Shown here piece after piece: positions 48,924-60,796 of a DNA stretch of 64,000 nt (position 1 is its first letter; each line of letters opens with the position of its first letter). The position numbers and the translations under genes are program-made. Below the pieces are notes generated by a model. That model was given only the letters and a program-made list of their open reading frames with translations, made no database searches and was not told the DNA's origin. The stretch comes from Sindora glabra (lineage: Eukaryota > Streptophyta > Magnoliopsida > Fabales > Fabaceae): NCBI GenBank assembly GCA_020226215.1, contig CM035232.1, forward strand, positions 59,467,220-59,531,219, in the 5' to 3' direction.

Positions 48924-49724
48924 GTAAGTATATATATCAGGTAGTACGTATTATAATATGCCATGACGGTAATATTGCAGTTAACATAGTTGACTCCATA
49001 ATCACAAATTATTTTCTAACATTTACATTTTTGGTTTTGTTTTTATTTTTATGTATTGTTTTCACTAACGTATCATAGTTTAACTTGTGATTCATAACCA
49101 TGTTAAATTTTGTTATCATGATTTTATTTATATTTGTTTCGTTCATATCACATTTTTTTGTCTATGTCATAATATTATTTATCGCACCATCATCGCAATT
49201 ATATTTTAAAGTTATAATTGTTTACAGAGACTGATTACTATGAATTATTTTTTAATAATGTAAATTTATATCATTAAATTATAATCATAATTTAATTAAT
49301 TTTAGACGAGACTGTTTCAAAATTGATTAAATTATAAAATTTATAAAATTTTTGATTGGTACATATAATTTCCGAGGCAAACCATGCACCCCCAATTCAA
49401 AACCATGCAACTGGACATTAATTAGCTCTTTGACATCCATTACCAGAATAAACTCGGATATGGGTACCTCCAACATGCATAGCTTAGCCAATTTTAGCAT
49501 TCAAACAATGAAATATGGTAGCGTTGCACAAACGAGAATACAACAAAGCGCTAACAACATAAACAGATCGAGAAGGCATTGTGCTTAGACCTAAGAACCT
49601 AGCTTTAAACCACAAACGATAACTTAATGGAAACCTAACAAGCAAATGACGTACTAAGGCTAAGCTGAAGCAATATGAAAAACCCTAGATATTGCATGCA
49701 AAACACCGCGAAAGAATTTGAAGA
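48924..49724. other. Downstream flank of the glycine-rich protein gene
   Basis: 49340-49724 is less A+T-rich and probably includes the 3' untranslated region of the minus-strand gene that follows. The plus-strand frame at 49352-49588 is antisense to that and has no recognised features. No polyadenylation signal of the strict AATAAA form was seen near the stop. Confidence 0.4.
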
Positions 49725-50384
49725 TCAAGGGTGAAGAACAGCACCCCCAACTCCGCCGCCTACGCTGGCGCCAACACCGCCCACACCACCAACTCCCCCT
49801 AAACCTCCAGCACCACCTGAGCCTCCGGCGCCACCAGCACCACCCAAACCACCAACTCCTCCTAAGCCTCCAGCCCCACCTCCAGCACCACCCACACCAC
49901 CAACACCACCTGAGCCCCCCACGCCACCGCCTAATCCTCCCGAGCCACCACCTCCGGCTCCACCTAAGCCTCCCACGCCACCAACTCCGCCTAGGCCTCC
50001 CACTCCCCCAACTCCACCTAAACCTCCAACTCCACCACCCACACCACCTAAGCCTCCCAGACCACCGATGCCACCGCCAATGCCTTTAAAGCCACCTATT
50101 CCTGCAGCCCCACCAATCCCGCCGAACTTGCCAATCCCAGCTACGCCACCTAGTGTTGGCATCACACCACCCAAGCCGGCGTAGCCACCCACTCCGGCAA
50201 ACCCACCGACCCCACCGTAAACAAAGTTCTTCTTGTCACCAACACCCACGTCACTAGTTGTCTTCGCCTTTTCCTCACTTGCATGCACAAGTTGTTGTCC
50301 ATGGCCGCCGCAATTATCAGGCACCTCACGAGCACTTGCATGCACAACAAGTACGAGCACAACCAGAACACTCCACTTCGCCAT
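49725..50384 (-). CDS. Secreted glycine-rich protein, probable cell-wall structural type
   Basis: A 219-residue protein encoded in one exon. Residues 1-18 (MAKWSVLVVLVLVVHASA) form a clear signal peptide with a likely cut after ASA. Residues 19-56 are a short mixed region with charged residues and DKKNFVYGG. From about 57 to 215 the chain is almost entirely GG-X repeats (GGVGG, GGLGG, GGAGG, GGIGG), ending in AVLHP. Such proteins are exported and built into, or associated with, the plant cell wall; exact partners cannot be told from sequence. The start is the first ATG after a TATA box about 90 bases upstream. Glycine codons make the gene a sharp G+C-rich island. The antisense strand reads as a proline-rich open frame, which is an artefact. 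It lacks the RNA-binding domain of the other glycine-rich class. It is the only gene here that looks complete. Confidence 0.9.
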   Translation of the reverse strand: MAKWSVLVVLVLVVHASAREVPDNCGGHGQQLVHASEEKAKTTSDVGVGDKKNFVYGGVGGFAGVGGYAGLGGVMPTLGGVAGIGKFGGIGGAAGIGGFKGIGGGIGGLGGLGGVGGGVGGLGGVGGVGGLGGVGGVGGLGGAGGGGSGGLGGGVGGSGGVGGVGGAGGGAGGLGGVGGLGGAGGAGGSGGAGGLGGVGGVGGVGASVGGGVGGAVLHP

Positions 50385-50475
50385 TTCTCTCTCACACTAT
50401 AGCTCTCTCTCTCCCTGAAAGCTTCTGGGTGAAGAAACTGAATTATGGTTGATCGGATGGCATGCAAGAAGAGTC

Positions 50476-50482
50476 TTATATA
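50476..50482 (-). promoter_or_regulatory. TATA box of the glycine-rich protein gene
   Basis: The minus strand reads tcttatataagac, giving TATATAA at 50482-50476. It is about 92 bases upstream of the ATG, so transcription would start near 50450 with a leader of about 65 bases containing gagagagag. A TGCATG (RY-type) motif lies at about 50461-50466 near the start site. Confidence 0.7.
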
Positions 50483-50499
50483 AGAAACTGAAGAAGTGG

Positions 50500-53000
50500 A
50501 GAACAGTTGGAGTAATAAATAAGACGGAAAATAAAGTGAAACTGTAATAGGAGGTCTCGAGAAGGAGAGTTGTTGGAATTAATTTTGGGGTCAGAGGGTT
50601 AGTTGGAAAATGGAATCAAAAGAAGTGAAAATTTAAGGAAGTCATGCGTCTTGTCACCCCAGGGATTTGCCGAATTTTGTCTCCACTTATAATTTTTTTT
50701 CCTTTGCTAAATTGGAGTCTAGATGGTAAGGTGTGATTCACAAACTAGTATATTTTTATTTTGGACAATTCTAATATATCTAGATATTAATACCTAAAAA
50801 TGTATGATTAATATCCATGAGTAGGAGACTTGTTTAATAGGTAAAGAATAAATGATATGATATTTTTATGTCAAACCATAATTTTTTTTAATTTTAGATT
50901 CATTAATAACTTAAAATAAATAATTTGAGTAAATTATCTATATTAATTTATATATGTATTTTTACACCTCTTCACTATATGATAAATTTAATTTGATAAT
51001 TATTAACTCAAGTTTATTTATATTATATTGTAATTTAATTTCAAAATTAAAATTCTTTCAAAAAAATTACCACATAATCATTTTAAAAATATAAAATTTA
51101 GTTAATAGTTAATCAATTAAAAATCTAAACTTTTATTTTATGAAATTATTTTTTTGTTTCTTCTTCTCTTTTTTTTTTGAATAATTTTCTTCACTTATTT
51201 CTTACACATTAATATACAATAAATATTTTAAAATACTTAATTTAGTAATAAAATTTATTATTTTTTTAATAAAAATTTTAATATCCACTAATACTTTATA
51301 AAGAAATGATATTATACATATTACATTTCTTACATGTACGTATCCAAACTTAAATTTTCTAAATTTGTTTAAAATATCTTAAGTAAGTTTTATTTAAAAA
51401 TTAAAGTATTATGCATACACCTATAAAATTATAATATATGTATTTCCTTTTATTTTTTTAATGTTATAAATTATATTAAACAGAAACTTTTATAATGTAC
51501 ATGCTATGATTTTCAAATAAAATATTCATTTTATTGACTAAATTTATTGTTATTAATGATTTTTATGAATGATAAAAAATTAAAAAATAAATGAGATAAA
51601 TTATTTTTCTTTTCATAGTGTGTGAAATTATAAAAAAATAAAGATTAATATTAAGAAATAAAAAACAACTAATAATTTAATATATCAAGTTTGAAAATAG
51701 GCTATTTGTATTAGATTAAAATTACAATAATAAATCATCTATTTTTTTAATCTGTAATTTTTAGATAGAATGTATTTGAACATATATACATAAATAAGTA
51801 TGTGTATATGTATGTTAGTTTTTTTACTAATAATTTTTTATTATTTAATTTTATATACAAACCTAAATAATTTAAAAGAACAAAAAAATGAAAAGTATTA
51901 TATTATATTAAAAAGAATAATAGCATGATTTCTATTGAAAAAATTGATTAGTTTAAATAAAAAATTTTAAAATTATTTTGACATAGTATATTAATATCTA
52001 AATATTATTTTATTGCATCGTATATAATAATATTTCTTAAATAAATATATAGCAACTAAAGACTTTATTGTTGAAAAAATAATGTGGCTAATAAAATAAT
52101 TAAAATAAAGAATTTAAAAATATAGTATACAACTTTTTTCAATTTTTTGGATAGATAAAAATTTTTTGTATTTAACGCAGAAGTACCAAGTTTTATATAT
52201 ATTTGCTTTAATATAAATGAGTATTTTTAAATCGTGAAAAGTAATTTTTTATTTCATGAAATGTTTAAACAATGAATAATAATTTTTAATCAATTTTTAC
52301 AATAATTAATTTGTTATTTTATTTAATAAAATAATAATTTTATTACGTACTTTTAAGGTTAAGTACAAATATAAATTTTAGAAATATGTGTGTGAAGCAA
52401 AAAAAAAGAGGGAAAGAGAGAGAGAGAAAAGAAACATTTGAAGTAAGAAATTTTTAAATTTGTGTAGAGAAAGAAAAATATTTGGCCTTACTTTTTATTT
52501 AATATTAATTTATTAAAAAATATTTGAGGTTAAAATGAAATTTAAATAAATTTAAGGTCTAATTTGAAATGTCTATAAAAAAATAGTTAACTTGAAAACT
52601 TCTTTCACACAAACTATATGTCATTGTCTTATTGATTTATTAGTTAAGGTATTGATACCCATGATTATAATCTAAGTATGGAAAAATTATCCTTTTATTT
52701 TATAATCACAATTGTTTATAATTTTATTTCATATTAATTTATGTCATATGTTTTATATATTTACTTGTAACCTTTTTAATTATAATATAATCATAACTCT
52801 AAAAAATGATTAATGAGTAGTACTACTATTTTAGTTATTTTACTATATTTTTTGTTTTGAATAATATTTCATATATCAATCCTCTAGAAATGAGTTTAGC
52901 TTAAAATCTAATGTTATATTTGTTTGAATTTTAATAATTAATGGACTCCATAATTTAGAAACTAATAAAAATGGTAAAGTAGCCCATTGATGTAAAGCTA
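50500..53000. other. Upstream region of the glycine-rich gene, then A+T-rich spacer
   Basis: 50500-50700 is mixed-composition sequence and may hold promoter elements, none recognised with confidence. From 50750 to 52980 the sequence is very A+T-rich and non-coding, with only a short gagagagagaga run near 52410-52425. Confidence 0.45.
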
Positions 53001-53138
53001 CACTTTCCTATTGGCCCCAAGCCTAGAATGATTACTGAGTTGGTTCTGGCTATGGGTTGATTTGCAACCCGGTTCAAACATCTTATGATAGGGATTCTAC
53101 TTTTAAATTCTTAAGCTAATTGTGCATTATCTTATACA

Positions 53139-53300
53139 ATGCTTACAAAGGTGATTTCTCAATTTTGTGAGTTGAAGTTCTATAGGAGGAAAGAATTTGT
53201 GTGTAGAAGGCCTGAGTTTATGATTAGTGTTCATGTAGATCATGTATCTCCAATTGTTGTGATCATGATTGACTTTGGTTCGGGAGATCATGATTTATGA
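53139..53300 (+). other. Small open frame of unknown status, 53 codons
   Basis: ATG at 53139, stop TGA at 53298-53300. The peptide begins MLTKVISQFCELKFYRRKEF and includes VCRRPEFMISVHVDHV. It has no signal peptide or membrane segment and no recognised family. The surrounding 53.0-53.3 kb is less A+T-rich than its flanks. It could be a fragment of a transposon gene or chance. Confidence 0.2.
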
Positions 53301-53421
53301 TAATATCTGAATATGGATAATATGATCAATTTATGTAGGGCTTCTATTTTATTCGTAATTATATTCAGTACAATTTATATCTATTTACATAACTTGATCA
53401 GGACATTTTTTGAAAACATTC

Positions 53422-54110
53422 AACAATATTAAATTAGATGGAATGAAATGCAATAAAATAAAATAAATATGAGAAATAATTATTCTATTATTATATTTGA
53501 TAAGATTGGGAATAACATGTACATTCCATTTCATTTTTATATTTGATACATCAAAATAATATGGGAATATTGGAATGTAAAAAGAGTGAATTAATGACAA
53601 TAATATTATTATCACAAAATAATAAATATATATTTATTTTAAAAATATAAATTAAATATTTTATTAAATAATATCATATAAAAATGCATGGTATGATCAA
53701 TAATAAAAAATATCATATTTTAAATTCAAGAATTAAAATTATAATTAACAAGATTTATTTTACAATAAAAGAAAATCAACATTCCAATTTACTAATTTTT
53801 ATTTTATATTAAATAATTCTCTATATGTAGCACAAAAATATCCTATTTTAAGTTTTATTATTAAAACTATAATCATCTTTGATGGTGAAAATATTAATAA
53901 AAACCTAAATTATTTCATTATGTATTAATACAAGGATAATATTAATATATGAAGAATGTAAGAGAGATATGAATAAAAGGTCATTCCATCACTTTTGTTA
54001 TAAAATGAAGATTCTATTATTTAATATATAAAATGATCAATCTATAACGGCTATCAAATAAACTTTTCGTCCATTTTCATTCTCATTTGATTTTATCTAA
54101 TTCAATTTAA
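53422..54110. mobile_element. Possible MITE with inverted ends
   Basis: Left end aaattagatggaatgaaatg (53431-53450) and right end (minus strand) gaattagataaaatcaaatg (54104-54085) are imperfect inverted repeats of about 20 bases. The interior is A+T-rich, repeats ggaatg/cattcc motifs, and has no coding capacity; the minus-strand frame at 53385-53615 is not a gene. Target duplication not confirmed. Confidence 0.35.
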
Positions 54111-55289
54111 CATAACGTAGGAAATTTGAAATTTTCAAAAGATGTAAAATACCTGACATTTAAAATCTTTTCATTTAAAGAATCATTTATTTAAATAACT
54201 CACTTGTGAAGAATTTTTGAACATATATACTACATAAGCTTTGAAAAAAAATGTTATATGTATTGAAAATTGGATTTCGAATATAACTTAAGTATTATCA
54301 TTAAATAGAGGATGGTGAAACAAATTTATAAAATTTAATTCAATAAATATAAAAGATTTGAAACCCAATTTTGAATCTATTTTTGGAACTTAAAACATTT
54401 TTTTAAAAGTACTTTTGTGATCAATAAAAATCATCTCATAAAAATTCAATCTATGTTAATATGATAATTGACTTATTGATTTGTATATTACATTAATCTA
54501 GAATCAATTGTAAGAGCTATGTTTTGTTGTTGAGCATCTCTATGGAAATTGACGGTGTAGTAAAAATACGATTGAGGCTTGACTGATGAATGTAATAAAT
54601 TGTATCTGTATTTATGGACTATTTGACTATGCCATAAATTAAACATATGACCATTATGTTATAAAAATTAGAGAACTAAAAGACTACGTAAAACCATGTT
54701 GTAGTGAATAAAATAAAAAAGAAGAAATTTTACTTTTTGCATTTCTATCGTATTAGAGATAAACAATAGAATACACAATGGTTCAAGTTATATGGTAAAA
54801 TCTTAATCTTAAATAGAAAAACAACTTAACAATTCGCATTCTTTAATAGTCCACCTCTTTAAATTTTAAATTAACTAATATTTTAAAATTTCATTGAAAA
54901 CTTAAATTTATTTAAATATCAAAATAAACTTAACAAGTTAAAAAATATTTTTTTGTTTGACTAATTATACCTGCAATAAAAAAATTGCTTGGCTCTTATT
55001 GTTTTCTTTCTCTTGCTGAAGACAAAGTATTTGAATAAAACTATATTTGTTTTGAATTGTTTTTGTATAGTTTCTGAAATTCAGAGAAGTTTAATTGTTT
55101 CCTTTAAAAATTTCAATTTTATCGGATTCCTTTAAAAGTTAGAGCACTTGTTTTAAAATCTAGTGGATTCCAAACCTCAGTCTCTATGTTTTGATTTTGT
55201 TTTTTATTTTCCCATAAACCAATAGAAAAGCATAACTTTCCTACAAAATATTGTGGGAAATTATTTTACCACAAAGTGGTCAAATCAAT
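54111..55289. other. A+T-rich intergenic sequence, nothing recognised
   Basis: Non-coding. No repeat, gene or RNA gene was identified. Confidence 0.45.
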
Positions 55290-56080
55290 TGTAACATCCC
55301 TATTTTCAATCTAGGAGATTTTAGTTTAAAAAATGTAGGTTTTTGAATTTTTTTTAAGGATTAAAACCAATTTACACATGAAAATTTTATGAAATATATA
55401 TAATAATAGGTTCACAAAGTATAGTCTAATAACATTATTCATGGGTGATGAAGTCACCTCAAATATATATGCAACTATAGTTTAAAAATTGACCTTGTCA
55501 ATTTGGTCATCAAAATACTACAACCTTCACCATTTATGTTAACAAGATGTCAAAATAACCATCCTTAATTGGTTGGAATATGTTAAGGCCAGTAACGTAT
55601 TCATGGTTAACATTATACATGAAAGTGTTAGCCTTAAGGTTTCATGTGATAAGTTTTGATTATGATAAATGAATGTTACAATAACATTGCATATTTTGTG
55701 CTAAAGAGATATATTGTATAAGCTTTAATAGATATACTATATTATAATTGATGTGTATATATGATATGATAATTATACCTATTCTTGTACATGCATGATG
55801 ACAAATAAATGTTATAATAACATTGCATGTCTTTATACCAAAATGCTATAAAACTTTCAATAGACATGTTAGATTATGATTGTAATAGCAATGTTTGATT
55901 ATATGCTAAAAGAGCTATATTGTAGACAATCATTACTAAGCATATGATTAATCAAGACATATGAAAGGATGATTATGTATGTTCTTATGCTAATTTATTT
56001 TATATATGAATCATGCATCAATATCCTAATATATTAGATTGGACTAACTATATGGTTTGCAAAGTTCATGAACTTATATA
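55290..56080 (+). mobile_element. Possible gypsy LTR fragment with internal repeats
   Basis: The block opens with tgtaacatccctattttc at 55290, a typical start of plant gypsy LTRs (TGTAACAxCCC). Internal imperfect direct repeats lie at about 55660-55950: aaatgaatgttacaataacattgcata and aaataaatgttataataacattgcatg each start a unit of about 140 bp. The right end merges with the next LTR family and was not fixed. Confidence 0.35.
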
Positions 56081-57559
56081 TAGGAAAGTCCAAGATGAAG
56101 ACGAGTGAGCATTAAAGTAAAGGAATGAAAGATCATATTGTCCTTAACTCAAGAAAAAGGAATAAAGACAAGAAAGAAGATGTGATCCAAGCATTAAAGG
56201 ATGAGAAGACTAAAGTGTTTGAAAGCTTGGAAGCATCAAGAAAAAGCTCGAGGACTTGATTGGTATAGTTCTTCATCTTAAGGCTTAGACTTTCTCGTAA
56301 AATAGAGTATTTCATGATAAATAGCTCAAACATGTTTTTAATATTCTTAGCTTGATCAAAATGTTATAAAAGATAGTCTATAATAATATTTTTACAAGAT
56401 AGCTTATGAGAATATTTCAAAAACAAATGAGATATGAGGTTTTAATGTTTTTAATATTGACCTTTGGTCATTCTCTTAATCATATCTCATAAAATGATCA
56501 TGATTTGATTGTCAAACCTTTTTCATATAAAAATAGACTCAATGAGCTTTCCATGGACATATCATTTTCTTACAATGATTAATATATGAGAGAGATATGA
56601 TTTTACAAAGTTGAGTTTAGAAATTAGTTTTCTGCAATCTAGTCTTTTTTAACCTTTTCTTATTGCTTTAATTGTATTTCAAAAAATACAAAGGATATAA
56701 GAATGAAATTACTTTTATATGAAAATAAACTCAAAGAGCTTTCCATAGATAAATCATTGGCTTAAATAACTATGATATGAAAAAATTATAAATTTTACAA
56801 TTTGAGTCTCAAAATCAAATTTTTCACAGATTCACTATTTCTAATATTTGCTATTTTTTTTGAACATATCTTAAAAATGATATTATATATGAGCACAAAA
56901 CTAGTCCCATTTAAAATTAGACTCGATTAGCTTTCTAATGATAGGTTATTTGCTTAAAATGGACTTAAAATAAAGAAGTTATGATCTTTTAAAGTTGATT
57001 CTATATTTCTGTTTGGGTGAATTGATTCACCAATCGATTCTAGCTGTTCAATGTGCGAATAATAGCTAGTAATAGCTAGTTTTCATCTTTAACAATCCCA
57101 AACTGCTATATTACTCTATTGACTTTTTATATAAGTTAAGAAACGTTAAATACAACTAAGAGAGAACTTGAACTTTAGTTGTAAACATCATTTTATATCC
57201 TTTTTTATCCAAATCATGATTTGAGCTTATCTTTATGAAATTTCTTTATTCTAGGACTTCATTTATTCTATCCATTTTTTAAGAGAGTTTTTATAAATTA
57301 ATATTCTTCTTTTATTATTTCCAAACTGTAAAGGATGAGGTATCCTTTGGAAAAGCTTGTAAAGGGTAAGGTATCCCTTTGGAATTCTTTGAGAAGGTGA
57401 GGTATCCTTATAAAGAGAATTTTCGCTTAAGGAAGAGCAAGGAATTATAAGGCTTCTTTAAGTATCAATTGAAACTTGAAGGGATAGTGGATTAAAACAC
57501 AAACTTGGAAAGCTTAGAGAATGGATCTACACCTTAGTAAGGATATCCAAGGGAGAAAC
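56081..57559 (+). mobile_element. LTR family fragment, probably Copia SIRE-type, left part
   Basis: Non-coding sequence, part of which is repeated inverted at 44.88-45.60 kb. Landmarks near the right end are aaggatgaggtatcctttgg, repeated three times with variation at 57330-57410, and gaagggatagtgga. The element is interrupted at 57559 by a solo LTR and resumes at 59031. Read across the insert it gives agggagaaac-cactataaattc, a phrase I associate with SIRE-type LTRs from memory. The minus-strand frame at 56133-56333 is not supported as a gene. Confidence 0.5.
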
Positions 57560-59030
57560 TGTTAGTGTATATGCCCTAAAACTAATCATATTGGTGATTG
57601 TAATTTTGAATCATGTTATTTTAATGACAATTCCAATTATTATATTTATATATATTGTCTGCGTAATATATTCAATTATGATAATAACCTTAGAATAATT
57701 GTATTCTTAAATGTCCCTAGTCATATATCATTGTGGATTAGATTGCTTTGATATGTTAAGACTAGCATGTGTGAAGACTTATATGGGATATTAAGTTTAC
57801 ACATGAGTACAAGTTAGAGAACTTGTATACTAGACCGACCCATATTAAGAATACTACATGGATCGTTATATGAGTGTCATGAGTGGTTCTTAGTGATCAT
57901 TATTAATATGATCTTTTGACTTGAGATTACCGAGGTTCCCTACATGTGAGTTTCATATTTTGATACTATTCTATGTCACTAATGGTTGAGTGAATGCAAT
58001 GATAGATATTGGATATGTCACATATCATGCAGAGGGGTTTGTGTGATCAAGATGGGATTTGTCCCTCCTATATAACAGGAGTAATATCTATGGGCCCTTT
58101 GATTAAGTAAAGCTGAGAAAATGCATAGCCATGCTCAGATGAATTGACATGGGATGTCGATTACATTTGTTTCAGTCAGCTTACTTAGGAATCAAGAAAC
58201 CTTAAGATTGGGCTATACGAGAATGACACGGTCCATGTCTCGTGCTCAATCTAGATGTATAGGACAAAAGGACATAGGTGATGATCACGTGTAAAGGTTT
58301 AGTCAAATCACCGACTTTCTCATTGCTTGGGTAACAATTATGTGTTGCTAGACACCAATCATTGTTTATGATCATTAATATGATCAATGGTCATTGCCAA
58401 CGTAATGAGAGCCTGTAGGGTCGCACACTTAGGGCCTAGTGAATTTGGAATTAATGGATCAAATTGTTTAGGCCTAATATTTAGGAATTCATGTTATAAT
58501 TATAAGGCCAAATAATAAGTCTATAATTGTACATGGAAAAAAGCCCAAATAGGTTAGGTTTTTCTATGCATCTATTTAAATAGGCTTGTTGGGTAATAAT
58601 AGGATGATTATCATTATTCACGCACCCTAAAAGATACAGAAAAAACCTAGCACCTCTCCTTGACCAAAACTCCTGAAGAGGCGTAGCTAGTACTACGAGG
58701 TGAAAGGAGATCAATTCCAACCGATATTTGTGTGGACATTCATCGGTGATTCACGGGTTCGTGTGGATACCATAGAGGTGCAGCCACATTAAACGCTGCA
58801 CTGGTGATATGATTTTCTAGTTTCTATTTCGGTTCGTGATTTGGAGAGTAGATTGGATTGAAAACGGACAGAAGCAGATCGGATTTGCTGTGTAGCGGAC
58901 AGAAGATTTTTTGCCGAAGGTATAAACCCTAATCCCTAATCTATGGCATCCTAAATTCGCATAGATCCTTGGTGGAAATTGTGCAAAATTTTTTATTTCA
59001 TTGTGTATGTATGATACGCGATTTCCAGCA
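57560..59030 (+). mobile_element. Solo LTR of a copia family with perfect target duplication
   Basis: A 1471-bp LTR begins tgttagtgtatatgcccta and ends gcgatttccagca. Perfect 5-bp duplications gaaac flank it (57555-57559 and 59031-59035). It is related to the LTRs at 29.25-36.30 kb, sharing tgttagtgtat, gagtgtcatgagtggttctta, catgcagagg, catagaggtgcagcc and ggtataaaccctaa-type landmarks, but is much less decayed. There is no primer-binding site or interior beyond it, so it is a solo LTR. The three minus-strand frames at 58202-59038 lie within it and are not genes. Confidence 0.9.
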
Positions 59031-59035
59031 GAAAC

Positions 59036-59720
59036 CACTATAAATTCTTGTATTTGATCTCTTTACCCTATCCTTTTATTTTTCTATAACATTGCTTTGT
59101 TTTTCTATTGTGTGTACTCTGTCTTGCTGTTGTTATTTACTGGACATATTTATGTTGTAATGCTTATATTATTGCTTAGATATTTGAATGATTAAAAAAG
59201 AAATTCATCTTCATTCTGCTATTATTGTTTGCTAAGATATAGTGATGTATGCTTTGTTCTTGATGTTGTTAATTGTTGAATACATTATGCATTAATATTA
59301 ATCTTGATCTTTAAATAATTGAATGATTGAAAAAGAAATTCATTTATGCATTGGCTTCTTGTTTCTTATCTATGCATAATTGAATAAGTTACTTTGCATA
59401 AGTGAATTGAATGGTATATTATGTGCAAACTTTTCTATTAAATTATCTTGGATTAATTTCTTAATTATTTATTTTTGCATAATGGAATAAATAAATTTTC
59501 ACTAATTCTTTAAATTGTCATATCTTGAGTGCAAACATATTCATAAAGATTTCTTGAAAGTGTTTGAATCAACATCATTCTTATGGCTTCCTAAAATCAA
59601 AGGATTTTCAAAGAGAATCACAAAAATAAGAAAAGTTTTAAAAACACCTAATTCACCCCACTTTTGGGTATGGGTTGCCAAGGCCAATAGAAAGTGCATT
59701 CTTGAATGTTTAGGAATAAC
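59036..59720 (+). mobile_element. LTR family fragment, probably Copia SIRE-type, right part
   Basis: Continuation of the element broken by the solo LTR. It begins cactataaattcttgtatttg, repeats aatgattgaaaaagaaattcat at about 59187 and 59322, and ends near aaacacctaattcaccccacttttgggt (59640-59668), a phrase typical of SIRE-type LTR ends as I recall them. The plus-strand frame at 59515-59724 covers this end and is not called a gene. Confidence 0.45.
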
Positions 59721-60760
59721 TTAAAGTAGAAGATCATGCAAATAGTCTCAAACAAGCATGACATTGTGATCATTGTTAGGGTCTCGTAGATCGGCATCCT
59801 AGTACTATGACTCCAAACCTAATTTTTTTACCACACAACAAATGTAAGTTTTAATAGTTTTAGTAAGTGGATAGTATTTAGTAATGTGCGTATATTCTTT
59901 TTTTAGGCTAACTTATATTACTAATAATTTTATTCATTCTCTCAATGTTACTTCAATTAACGAAACAATATATAATTGGTATTTAAGCTGCCTAACTCTT
60001 ATAAAGTAGGCTTGCTATTGCATACCTTGTGTTTATCACATATAATCATGTATAAAACAATATCTTATATGCAATTACCATATAAAAGATAAGCCAACAC
60101 ATAATTTGTAAACATATAGCGCATATCCATGACAATATTTCATAAGCATGTAATATATGATCATTAGCATGCATAACTTATAAACATATACATGCAATCA
60201 TGTATACAATGTATGCAACACAATGTGGTATCACACCACTTTGTATCTTCAATCCAGCTTTATCAGTCTTGCCATTTATTTAAATAGTGTGCGTGCTCCT
60301 CACTTTCATTAGGAAATCACAATATAAAATATGTCAGTTCATCACAATAGTTTATTTCTCAACTATTATTGGATTCAAATTTCAAAAATCATAAACTGAA
60401 AGTAGTAAAGCTAACTGCATCTACTTTCAACATTATGATCATTTAGTAAAAATGGTTATGTAACTTCTGACACTATTTCACACCTTGTGGTTTTCAATAT
60501 TATAGTCATTTGGTGAAGATAGGCTATGTTGGCCCTTACATACCATTTCTTTTTTACTTCATTTTACATTTCATTTCATGATGCTCATGCAGGCATTCAT
60601 AAATGTTTAATTTCAACATGATTTCTCATGGTTCACATATAAGTATATTACATAAACTCATATGCATACATCTATCATAATTTCATGATATCACATCTCA
60701 AGTCATATACTTATCACTTATGCAAAATTTCAATAGGTGTAAAAATACTTGTTACATCCA

Positions 60761-60796
60761 TCTCTCTCTCTCTCTCTCTCTCTTACACACACACAC
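60761..60796. repeat. Compound (TC)n-(AC)n microsatellite
   Basis: A (TC) run of about 22 bases is followed by tta and an (AC) run of about 11 bases. Confidence 0.9.

Noticed and set aside
49718..50089. Plus-strand 123-codon open frame rich in Pro, His and Leu
   Set aside because: It is the antisense of the glycine-rich gene; its composition follows from GG-X codons read backwards.
50162..50467. Other overlapping frames at 50162-50467 (minus) and 50233-50452 (plus)
   Set aside because: They are alternative frames over the 5' end and leader of the glycine-rich gene, without features of their own.
58202..59038. Three minus-strand frames of 61-79 codons
   Set aside because: All lie inside the solo LTR 57560-59030 and resemble no protein.
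59515..59724. 69-codon plus-strand frame with a WLPK motif resembling a copia gag-pol spacer
   Set aside because: The nucleotide context matches an LTR end (caattcacccc-type phrase) better than a coding region.
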